A stretch of 64,000 nt of DNA from Phlyctochytrium arcticum (lineage: Eukaryota > Chytridiomycota > Chytridiomycetes > Chytridiales > Chytridiaceae), in NCBI GenBank assembly GCA_025602905.1, contig JAHLKI010000005.1, forward strand, positions 868,001 to 932,000, written 5' to 3'. Below, piece after piece: positions 53,701-64,000 of the stretch (position 1 is its first letter; each line of letters begins with the position of its first letter). Both the position numbers and the translations under genes were made by a program. The notes under the pieces were generated by a model. The model saw only the letters and a list, made by a program, of their open reading frames with translations, made no database searches and was not told where the DNA came from.

Positions 53701-56700
53701 ACGCGAAACCCATGCTTATTTGGCGACTTTCGACATGCGCTACAGGAAGAGACTGCTCGATTGTATGAGGATTTGCTTGACTTCACTGCCGTTCGGTCGA
53801 TTTTTCAGGAAATCTTGGAAGAGCATAATGAAAAATTCAATCGAATGAATCTGGTATTGTTTGAGGATGCTCTCGAGCACCTAACAAGGATCCACCGCGT
53901 GGTCCGAATGAAGCGTGGGCATGCATTACTCGTCGGAGTGGGTGGTTCAGGAAAGCAGTCGCTTACTCGCCTCGCTGCTTTTGCGGCAGGGTGCTCAATT
54001 TTCGAGATTACGCTCACCAGGGGCTATGGAGAAAGCGAGTTCCGAGAATCGTTAAAGACACTATACTCTCAACTGGGTTCTGGCAAGAAGACCGTCTTCT
54101 TATTCACTGATGCCCATGTTGTACAAGAAGGGTTCCTTGAGTTGATTAACAATATGCTCACCACGGGAATGGTCCCAGCCCTGTATGAAGATGACGAAAA
54201 GGAAGGACTTTTAAGCTCTGTTCGCGACGAAGCGACCAAACTCGGGGTCGGCCATACAAAGGAAAATTTGTGGCAGTACTTCGTCAACAAGTGCTCAGAT
54301 AACTTACACGTCGTTCTTTGTATGTCACCACAGGGTGATAAGTTGCGGGACCGTTGTCGTTCCTTCCCAGGACTGGTGAACAATACAATGATAGATTGGT
54401 TCCCTCCATGGCCGGAGCAAGCTTTGTTCTCCGTTGCGGATGCTTTCTTGCGTGAGGATTTGATTCCTGCGGAACATCGTAGCGCGATTGTCCAGCACAT
54501 GGTTGGGGTGCAAACATCCGTGGTGGCGGCCAGCGCCGAATTCCTACAAAAATTCCGAAGAGCCAACTACGTTACACCGAAGAACTACCTTGACTACGTC
54601 AGTACTTATAACCGACTTTTGGAGGAAAACCGAGAAAATAATACCAAATCGTGCCAGCGATTGGAATCCGGATTGGGGAAATTAGAGGAGTCATCTAAGC
54701 AGCTGGATGTTCTCAATGCGCAGTTAGCCGAACAAAACATTGCAGTAAAAGAGAAAACAGAGGCATGTAACCGGCTGCTGGAAGTCATTACCAGCTCCAC
54801 TAAAGAAGCCGAAGAGAAAAAAGAACTCGCAGAGAAGAAAGAATCCGAGTTGGATACGCAAAATACTCAGATTGCGAAAGATAAGGAGGAAGCAGAAGCA
54901 GCTCTTGCCGAAGCCCTGCCAGCCCTTGAAGAGGCCAGACTAGCCCTGCAAAACCTCTCATCATCAGAAATTACCGAAATCAGATCTTTTGCGAAGCCAC
55001 CGAAGGAGGTGCAAAAAGTCTGTGAATGTGTTTGTGTCATCAAGGGTATCAAAGATGTCTCATGGAAGTCTGCAAAGACCATGATGTCAGCAACCGACTT
55101 CAAGTCATCCCTGCAAGCGTTGGATGTTGATGGTATTTCCAGTGCACAGATCAAAGCCGTGAAAGGGATATTGAAAGAGATGGATGTTTCCATGCAACGC
55201 ATGATTGAAATTTCGGCTGCTGGGGCTGGGCTACTCAAGTTCGTCTTGGCTATTGTTGGCTACTGCAATGTTGCTAAGCAAATTGCACCCAAGCGCGCGG
55301 CCGTAGCCACTTTGGAGAAAAACTTGGCATTGTCTAAGAATGAATTCGATAAAATTACGAAGGAACTAAGAAGGCTAAACGAGCAGCTTGGAACTTTGCA
55401 ACAACAATTCCATCAGGCTAAGGCTGAACAGTTGGATTTGCAAAAAATTGCAGAAGTCATGGAAAGACGACTGCAAGCAGCTGATAAACTGATTTCCGGC
55501 TTAGGATCTGAGCGCATTCGATGGGCAAAGGATCTTGAGACCTTGAAGGAACAACGAATTCAACTGGTCGGCGATTGTATTCTTGTTTCAGGATTTCTAA
55601 GCTACGCTGGTGCATTCAACTGGGAATTGCGCAATGATCTTATCTACCAGAGATGGATGGTGGACCTCTCCCAAAGAAATGTTCCCATAAGTGCCAATTT
55701 CCGCATCGAAAGGCTGCTTGTAACTGATGTTGAAATCAGCAAATGGAGTCAGGAGGGACTTCCAGCTGATGAGCTATCCATTCAGAATGGGATACTTACC
55801 ACTAAAGCATCACGATTTCCCCTCTGCATTGACCCACAGCGGCAAGCCCTCAATTGGATTAAGAAACGCGAGGCTGCCAATAACCTGAAAGTATCTTCAT
55901 TCAACGATCCTGATTTCCTCAAGCACCTGGAGATGGCAGTGACGTATGGCTTCCCTTTCTTGTTTGAGGATGTGGATGAGTATATCGACCCAGTCATTGA
56001 CAACTTGTTGGAGAAGAATCTGAAGGTGCAAGGCGCCCGGAAGTTTATTGTGCTGGGAGACAAGGAAGTTGATTATGATCCTGGGTTCCGCCTCTACCTT
56101 ACCTCGCGGCTTCCCAATCCGACGTATACTCCAAAGATGTTTGGATCGGCTATGATCATCAACTACAGCGTTACATTTAAAGGGCTTAGTGACCAGCTTT
56201 TGAACGTGGTGGTTGGGCATGAACGTAAAGAATTGGAGGAGCAGCGCGAGCGTTTGATCTCGGAAATGAGCCAAAATAAGACACTTTTGAAAGACTTGGA
56301 AGATACCCTGTTACGAGAACTGGCTTCTTCCACAGGTCTTATGCTCGATAATGTGGAACTAATCCGGACTCTGGAGGAGACCAAGTCCAAGGCAACTGAA
56401 ATTGGGCAGAAACTGGTGCTGGCGAATCAAACTTCGGCTGAAGTCGAGATTTCTCGAAATGCGTACCGGCCTGCCGCGAAGTGCGGAGCTGTACTCTTTT
56501 TCGTTCTGGCCGGATTATCAACAATCAATTCCATGTACGAGTATTCTCTCGCCGCATTTTTGGAAGTGTTCTCGCTTTCTTTGCATAGAAGTAAACCAGA
56601 TGCAAACTTGTCAAAGCGCCTATCCAAGATTATGGACACATTGAAGTATGCCGTTTACAATTATGCTTGCACTGGATTGTTCGAAAAGCATAAACTAATG

Positions 56701-58935
56701 TTTGCGTTCCAAATGACCATCAAATTGATGGAGGCAGAGAGTATGATTGATCCGGCAGAGCTGAACTTCTTCTTGAAAGGAGATGTCTCTCTTGAGCAGC
56801 CCTCAGCTGCTAAACCGTTCCCGTGGATCACTGATCAAGGGTGGAAAGACTTGCTGAAGTTGACAACCCTGAACGCGAATTTTTTGATGCTTGCGGATCA
56901 CGTTAGAAAGAATGAAGAAGAATGGCAATCCTGGGTCGCGCTGGATGCACCAGAGAATGCCCCCTTCCCGATGGACTACTCAAATCGCCTCACACCGTTC
57001 CAGCAACTCTGTGTTCTACGGTGTTTCCGAACCGATCGAGTGTACAACGCTGTCACCAACTTTGTTATCAAACATATGGGAGAAAAGTACGTGATGCCCC
57101 CCGTCATCAATTACCAGAATATTTTCGAACAGTCAACTCCGACAAGTCCCGTGGTTTTCATTCTAAGTCCAGGAGCAGACCCTCAGAATGATTTACAAAA
57201 GCTGGCCGAAGCTCGTGGATTTGGTGGAAACAGGTTAAAATTCTTGTCCTTGGGGCAAGGACAAGCACCAATCGCTTTACAGTTACTGGAAACAGCCGTT
57301 TCTCGAGGGCAATGGCTGATGTTGCAAAATTGCCATTTGTTGGTGAACTGGCTTCGGACACTTGAAAAAGTTCTGGAGAAGATTGAAAAGCCGCACGCCG
57401 ATTTTCGGCTGTGGCTGACTACAGAGCCCACGCCACAGTTTCCCATTGGAATATTACAACGGTCGCTTAAAGTTGTGACAGAACCACCAAACGGCTTAAA
57501 GCTCAATTTGCGCAGCAGCTACTACAAGCTTACCGAAGAGGCTCTACAAGACTGTCTGCATGAAGCATTTCGACCTCTCGTATACGTCTTGGCATTCTTC
57601 CATGCGGTCGTTCAAGAGCGTGGTAAATACGGAAAAATTGGATGGAATGTGCGGTATGACTTCAACGAGTCTGATTTTCGCGTCAGTATGACCATCCTCA
57701 GGACCTACCTTGAAAAGACAGCAGGTGCTAAAGATGCCAAAATCCCATGGACAACTTTACGCTACTTAATTGGCGAGACTATTTACGGAGGCAGAGTGAC
57801 AGATGAATACGATCGCCGTGTGCTCATGACATATTTGGATGAATATCTGGGAGACTTCATCTTTGACTCTTTCCAACCATTCTTCTTCCACGCCAACTCT
57901 CAAGTGCAATACAAAGTTCCACGTCATGGCACAAAGGATGATTACTTGACCTATATTGAGGGGCTGCCGCTTACCAACGCGCCAGATGTGTTTGGGTTAC
58001 ATCCTGACGCTGAAATTGGATACTTGACGACAGCCGTGAAGGATATGTGGACACAGCTCATCTCTCTGCAGCCAAGAACCGCCGAAGGCGCTGGCGGAAT
58101 TAGTCGGGAAGAGTTTATCGCTAATATCGCGTCTGATATTCAAGGAAAGCTACCAACAACATTCGACATACCTCGCATTTACAAGTCAATTGGTACACCA
58201 TCGCCGACCCAAGTTGTGCTCCTTCAGGAGTTGGAGCGTTGGAACATGCTTGTCGAGCGTATGTCCACCTCTCTAAGAGATTTGAGACGGGCGCTCAAGG
58301 GTGAAATTGGAATGAGCTCAAGGCTTGACGAGTTGGCAAATTCGCTTTTCAATGGTGTACTGCCTGGTATGTGGCGCTCTCTCGCTCCACAGACCGAAAA
58401 GAATCTCGGCGGATGGATGAATCATTTTGAGCGACGATTCCAGCAATACTCAAATTGGATCAAAAACGGCGAGCCAGTTGTTATGTGGCTGTCTGGCTTA
58501 CAAGTTCCAGAAGCATACATTACAGCTCTTGTACAAACTACATGCCGTAAAAACGGATGGCCCCTCGATCGGTCTACCCTGTACACTCAAGTAACCCCGT
58601 ACCTTGACGCGAAAGAAGTCCAGGAGCGTCCGTCTAGCGGCTGTTATGTGCAAGGTCTCTATTTGGAAGGAGCAGATTGGGATGTTCAGAAGAATTGTCT
58701 TGTCCGGCTCGAGACAGGTGGAAGGTTGCTGGCAGAACTGCCCATACTCAGAATTATTCCGATTGAAGCACATCGACTTAAGCTGGTCAACACGTTTCGT
58801 ACGCCAGTTTACACCACTCAGCAAAGGAGAAATGCGAGCGGTGTCGGTTGGGTTTTCGACGCGGATCTTTCCTCGAATGACCATGGAAGTCATTGGGTTC
58901 TGCAAGGAGTTTGCCTACTTCTCAACACCGATTAG
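44736..58935 (+). CDS. Axonemal dynein heavy chain (inner-arm, DNAH10/DHC1-like)
   Basis: Microtubule motor of the flagellar axoneme. Model, 13 exons: 44736..44814, 44879..45486, 45547..46301, 46356..46613, 46666..46778, 46830..46912, 46971..47222, 47279..47479, 47539..47670, 47723..47911, 47967..48434, 48489..48684, 48734..58935; 4,511 residues. The N-terminal tail opens with [20 protein letters not shown]. The four P-loops are GPAGTGKT (about 1874, main ATPase), GPAGGGKS (2155), GETGTSKT (2498) and GVGGSGKQ (2846). The coiled-coil stalk follows at about 3080-3400 with the microtubule-binding tip between its arms. The C terminus reads [21 protein letters not shown] and [14 protein letters not shown], closest to what I know of DNAH10-type inner-arm I1/f chains. 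All introns are in the first 4 kb, and the last exon is 10.2 kb. A second in-frame ATG follows at 44739. Confidence 0.93.
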
Positions 58936-59294
58936 AAACTTTTTTTAAGCTGCTTCCTCCATAAATCCTCCCCCTTTACTGTACCTGAACCTATTTAATT
59001 CAATCAGTCCGATGTGAACTGAATCGCTTGTACTTAAGATGTCACACTGTATTATGATAAATAGCATCACTAAGACTCGACAACGTACAATTGATGGAAG
59101 CTGTCTTTCTTAGAGAACGTGTTGAGAGGTATATACATCTTATGCGTCTGTTTGGCGCAAAGAAAAAAATGGGTAAAGTTAAACAAAGGGAAAAATAAAG
59201 TGCCTACACACAAGAAAAAAATAACACATGCAGGAAATCCCAAACAATCAACATCCGCATCAACATTCTGACCCAAGCATGACTGGGTTTGGAA
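58936..59294. other. 3' intergenic, dynein / cyclase
   Basis: 359 bp between convergent genes, AT-rich; nothing recognised beyond 3' UTRs. Confidence 0.6.
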
Positions 59295-62200
59295 TTACTT
59301 TTCGTCCAGCACCACCACTGGACTCCAATTGAAGGGAACCCCTTCCTCTTCCAAGCGCATGCACTCCTCCAAATGCATCACTGCCGGTACATCCCAGGGT
59401 TCGTCCACGAGATATGTCTCAAATAAGACCTTGGCTTGCTCAAACTCCCCTTGACAATAAAAGTCGAATGCCTTTTCGTATAGCATCATACGGCGCATTA
59501 CTGCGGGATCACATGCGTCCAGGGAGTCTACCAATTCATAGCATTTCTTGGCGACCGTCTTGCCCTTGACAGCCACGTAATCCAAAGGGCGCAAAACAAA
59601 GTACTCGTGAACTTGGTCTCGAACGGCATCAGACACGATAATAGAAGTGTTGTATCGTTTATTGAGACCTTCAAGTCGAGAGGCAAGATTAACGGTGTCC
59701 CCCAAGCAGGTATAATTAAGCCGTGTGGGGGAGCCAAGGTTCCCTACCAGGGCCGGTCCAGTATTGAGACCAATTCTGGCACGAATCTCGGGATAGCCCT
59801 TTTCAAGCCATTCTGTGGGATTTGTGATGAGCTTAAGGGAATGCAACGCGGATGTACTTTAATCACCTTCGCGCAATCTTTTGAGAGTTTCCTGAGATTT
59901 CAACGCAGCATCGCACGCAACAATGGCATGCTCCTCCAGGTAGAGTGGGGCGTTCCAAAACGCCATAACAGCCTACGGAAAACAGTCAGTACGCTAAAAA
60001 TTGTACCACCCCTTGCCAAACTTACATCTCCGATGAATTTGTCAACTATTCCCTGACTCTCGAGTATGATACTGGACATCTCACTCAAATACTCACTGAA
60101 ACAAAGTACTTAGTGCTGGATTAGCAATCATTTTCTTTCAAGGTTACTGACCTCATCAGCAGAACAAGGGTTTTTGGGCTCATGCTTTCCGCAATGGTGG
60201 TAAAATTTGCAATGTCCGAGAAAAAGATACTCAAGCTCATCTCATCAACGCCCAAGACAGCTTCCCGTTTCATTTTGACCAGCAAGGCGACCACATCGAG
60301 AGGTACATATTTACTGAAACTCTTCAAGCCGGAAGTCATGGCATCCATTGCCGTGTTCAGCAGCTGAATCTCCTTTAGTACGAAAGGCACTTGCTGTCTC
60401 TTGGATCCGAATGGTTCAGGACTGGAGCCATTTTGACTGCGCCGGGCAACAGACCGGGAAGTAGACCGAGATCTTGGGGGCGTAAAGAAAGATCTGCGAG
60501 CAAAGCGCCCGAAACGACCATTACCGTCAACGGTTTCAGAGGAGGTGTTCTCCTCTGAGTCGTGACTTCCTCTTCTCGATAAATTCCATCCTAGTCGGAA
60601 GCTACCTATACTCCAACGCCGCTTGTCGGGGGGATCGGGTAGAATGTCTTGGCTATCTTCTTCGACGAAATCATCATCTTCTGTGATGGTACCATCTTCA
60701 TCAAAGTTGAGATCCGCAATTCGCATCATCTTTTCCGCGGCCCGCTTGAGAGGAAGGCCAATAGCTCTCGTAACGAGGAACGAAGCGAGGGCCGACGCCA
60801 CTAGAACCAGTATCGCAGTCAATGGTACCGTGAGTGTATAGATCTGGCCAAGCCGCAACCTAAAATATTGCCCAGGAACTCGGCCCACGATGACCCACTG
60901 CAGCTCGGGGCGCGGATGATACCGGGCAGCCACTACGAGCGCACTATCAGACCAGACCAGTAATGGACTGGAGAGAATATTAACGCCATCATCGCTGAGT
61001 ATTACCGATGTCGGAAGGGCATCCAAGGGTCCAACCATGCTCGGTACGTTTCCAAGGCAAGGGTCATTTACAATTGAGGAAAATTGTCTTGGGGGGGTAT
61101 CAGGTTCGGGAGCTTGAGCGGGAGCTGAGGCACCTTCAGGTCCACGAAAGGGTGGTGGGGGCTCCGGAACAAGGCCCGGACATGTGGCCGCTACAATGTT
61201 CCCAGTACGCATGTCAGCAATGACAAACTGCATACTGTTGGGAGAACCCATGCCTTCGAAGTCGGAGTTGAGCACATCCGGACGATTCGAATCGAGAGCG
61301 CGTAGCAGAGCAGTAAGCGATTCTCGAAGGTAAGAAGATAGGGAATGAAGGTGGATGTCGACCGCAGAGACTCCGACCAATGTTGACAAGCTTACAGGCC
61401 CTGTAGATCTGTTATGAATTGGTATGACGTTCGTGAAACCATATCCGTCGCCAGATCCGAGATTATAAACAGTAGTCCAGCCGACATCTCGCGTGTTTTG
61501 AGCTTGACGAAAGTATGGTCGCTGCGTACCATCATAAAAATCGACTACTGAGCTGCCAACATTGTTCAACAGGCCCGATACGCAGCTGGAATTTGTGTAA
61601 TCTGGACATGCTCGTGCTGCTGTGCTATTCAGGTTATATGAGTACCGGGGTGAAGGGGCCGTTCCATTCGCGACGCGCAACGTGTATTGAGCAGCATTCG
61701 CATTTGACGTGTTTGGTGTAGTAAAATGCTCAAAGCCCGTGAAAGTATTTACCAAAGCACCGCAAAATGACCCTTTGCGGTCCACCAAGTATATCTGATC
61801 GCCGGTCCATCGGGTTGAGCTGCTGGATCGCGCCCAAAATTGTGCTGCGCATATTTGTGCATCCGGCTGGAGATTGTAGATTCGTACCGCAGATTCTGTT
61901 ACGGCATTTGATTCTTCCGCCCTGCCCAAAGCCGTTCCCATTGATATGGCAACAGATTTCAAAGCAACTTGACCGAGAACTTGCAGTGCTACACGGGCAT
62001 TATCCTTTCCAGAAACGTAACTGACCACTGCTATCACAATAATGGCGAAAATAATGATCAGCACATTGGTCAGTGCCATAGCATTTCTCAGCGAGAGCCA
62101 CCGGGGAGGTAATCGAACTGCAGTAAGCCATGGAGAGCCACCAGTGGTAGTTGCGTATAAGTCTGATCTTCGCTTGCGGGATGCCTTTGATGCGCGGGAG

Positions 62201-64000
62201 GAAGCACCTGTGCTGTTGCGTAGAGAGTCGTTCTTATTTCGTCGTGCTCTCCACATAGAAGTGCTCGCCACAGTCTCTACCTTCCCCGCATTTGCAACAT
62301 CGCTGGCTACCTGGATGCTGTGATTTATAAACAACTGCCGTCGGCCGCTGCGAATGGATCCACTGTATTTGCGGGACTGTGCTTCCAAATCATCGCTGTC
62401 ATCCTCTGCATGATCCAATATATCTCCCACACCCCCTGCGTCATCGTGATCTGAGACGCCGGAACGGCTGTGGTGATGATGATAGTTGGCGTGTTCGGCG
62501 ACAACGGTGACTGGAAGCTCCGGATTAGGCGATTCACCAGCAAGCGGTTTAAAAATGCTAAGATTAGAAATGTACGTTTGCGTAGTTGTGGTGTACGTTT
62601 TGTCCAGGCATGTGGATCGAGCACGCTTGCGGCCCAAACTGGTCGTAGTGTGAGGAATGGAGTGAGGGCTGGTAGGCCCGCTCCCGGAGTGGTTCATACT
62701 GCTGCTCGCGTTGGAGGCGCTTTGGGATGTAGGGAAGCTGGCCTCTGTGCTTCCGGCAGCTTTGTCCTTCCCATTGCTGCCCTTGCGCGATGGACTTTTG
62801 GAATACCCGCCATCATCGTCAGAAGCATTCGATCCCCCACTACCATGCCGGCTGGAGTTTGTGGCTTTTCGTCTCTGGCATTGCTCCAAAAATATCCGCA
62901 TACCTCGCTCGGCATCGGCCGTTTGGGCCGCGTGAGGCCCACTTGGTTTACGGGTCTGGCCCATGAACGCCGAAAAAGCTTTCATCTGTCCCTCTGAGCA
63001 GCTTTCTCCGCTCCCTCGCCGCGTACTCGAAGGTGCAGGATCATCGTTAAAGTTCACACGTGGCTCAACGTCAAGGTTGCCATCGCTACTTTTTCGACCA
63101 TTGCCTGCTGTAGTTGCCGCACTCATGCTTCCGTGCTTGCGCTTCTCTTCCACGCTCAGCGACCGTTTATGCGCTGTTGGACCTATGGTACTGGGTGCAT
63201 TGACTTTACGCGCATTCGTTTGTCGTGGCATTGAATCATGTGTATCCTTCGGCTTAAACGACGTTAAATTCGGTTCACTGCGAGCGACAGCCTCTGAATG
63301 CTTTAGGTCTCCTTGCCCAACATTTGCCTCTGTTGATGATGATGCTTGACCGTCCGAGTCTTCCTGGTTGGAGTGCTTGTGTGGTGATGAGGGACGGGTT
63401 GGTGCGCTGCGCGCGAGAGATGCTTGTGACGTTGTCTCAGAATTACGGTCTGGAAGGGGCTGATCATAGGAGGATGGGCGACGAAGGGCGGGGCGGAGAG
63501 GTTTGCGGGATTTGTCATGAAAGGAGGACGGGGAGGATCCTGGAGGGTAGGCGATGCTGTGATACAGAAGGGATGATTTAGTGCTATTGGGAGGCAATCC
63601 ATTTGGAGACAAATCGCTACTGCGTCTCTCAACTGTGTAGAATGCTGGAAGAGGCGGAGCGGGTGTCGTTGGCTGCGAACTCCAGGCGCTGGGCGGTCGG
63701 TCAAAGTACGATTCTTTGCCAATGCTACGCGGTAAAGAATTGGTTTGCGCGGGGTGCTCATGCCGAAGCGTTCCATTAAGGCGTGAATTAGAACAAGTTG
63801 GCGATCCAGACAGGTACGACGCAGCTTGCAGCTCTTGAGATAATTGGCGATCCTCGTGTTCCTGCCTCTTCCAGGCATCCACCCCGTCAGATGACACTTC
63901 ACAAGTATTTTGAGCATCCAATATCACGCGCTCGTCGTCCCCTCTCCCCAAAGTTCTTTGGACAACCAAGGTATTATGATTGGAATCCGGGTATATGGGT
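59295..64000 (-). CDS. Membrane adenylyl cyclase with extracellular sensor (5' partial)
   Basis: Model: complement(59295..59812, 59867..59972, 60026..60095, 60152..64000+), at least 1,513 residues; the frame stays open to the window edge with no ATG. Order: a Ser-rich cytosolic N terminus of over 600 residues; TM1 (VLIIIFAIIVIAVVSYV); an extracellular Cache-like sensor of about 400 residues; TM2 (LTAILVLVASALASFLV) with a HAMP-like stretch; and a class III cyclase domain. Metal Asp residues lie in FFSDIANFTT and FIGDAVMAFW. The purine-selecting Lys is in VDKFIGD and a Thr is in NYTCLGDTVN. Lys/Thr indicates ATP (class IIIb adenylyl cyclase) rather than GTP. NLASR supplies the transition-state Asn/Arg. 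A TPR-like helical tail ends the protein. The ligand is unknown. Confidence 0.9.

Overview
The window looks like nuclear DNA of a zoosporic (flagellated) fungus, most likely a chytrid. It carries about 16 recognisable protein genes on both strands. Introns are short (about 46-75 nt) with GT-AG borders, often with CTAAT/CTAAC-like branch sites. Fungal-type genes (HAL4/HAL5-family kinase, RPA34-type Pol I subunit, LTP1-type phosphatase, NatC subunit NAA35/MAK10) sit beside genes that only a flagellated lineage needs, above all a full-length axonemal dynein heavy chain of about 4,511 residues. All exon structures were derived by hand from splice signals and protein continuity and have no transcript support.

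Layout. 0-4.5 kb: homoserine kinase (+), low-molecular-weight protein tyrosine phosphatase (-), and a small heat-shock protein with a signal peptide and an Ala/Ser-rich tail (+), set among GC-rich palindromic repeats. 6.4-10.6 kb: two convergent ubiquitin ligases, a CHFR-like FHA-RING protein (+) and an RNF14-like RWD-RBR protein (-). 11-12.7 kb: two overlapping unrecognised Cys-rich ORFs that may be a mobile-element relic. 14-19 kb: an atypical short-chain dehydrogenase (+) and a HAL4/HAL5-type kinase (+).

19-28 kb: a repeat-rich, rearranged region. It holds two about 2.3-kb duplicated segments, each carrying a gene for a rhodopsin-like (class A) seven-transmembrane receptor. Copy A is intact except for one in-frame stop near its N terminus; copy B carries two frameshifts. 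Between them lie a decayed piece of the RPAP2 gene, tandem repeats, an inverted repeat and about 2 kb of strongly pyrimidine-biased sequence. I consider this receptor pair the most interesting content of the window.

28-43 kb: a dense housekeeping block, largely divergent and convergent pairs: CDC123 (-) / ORC5 (+), RPAP2/RTR1 (-) / RPA34 (+), a NIPA-type Mg transporter (-), NAA35 (-) / AAR2 (+), and a small unknown gene (-). 44.7-58.9 kb: the axonemal dynein heavy chain (+), best matching inner-arm DNAH10/DHC1 types by its C terminus. 59.3-64 kb: a membrane adenylyl cyclase (-) with an extracellular sensor domain, whose 5' end runs off the window. The receptors, the cyclase and the dynein would fit a zoospore sensing and swimming programme, but that link is inference.
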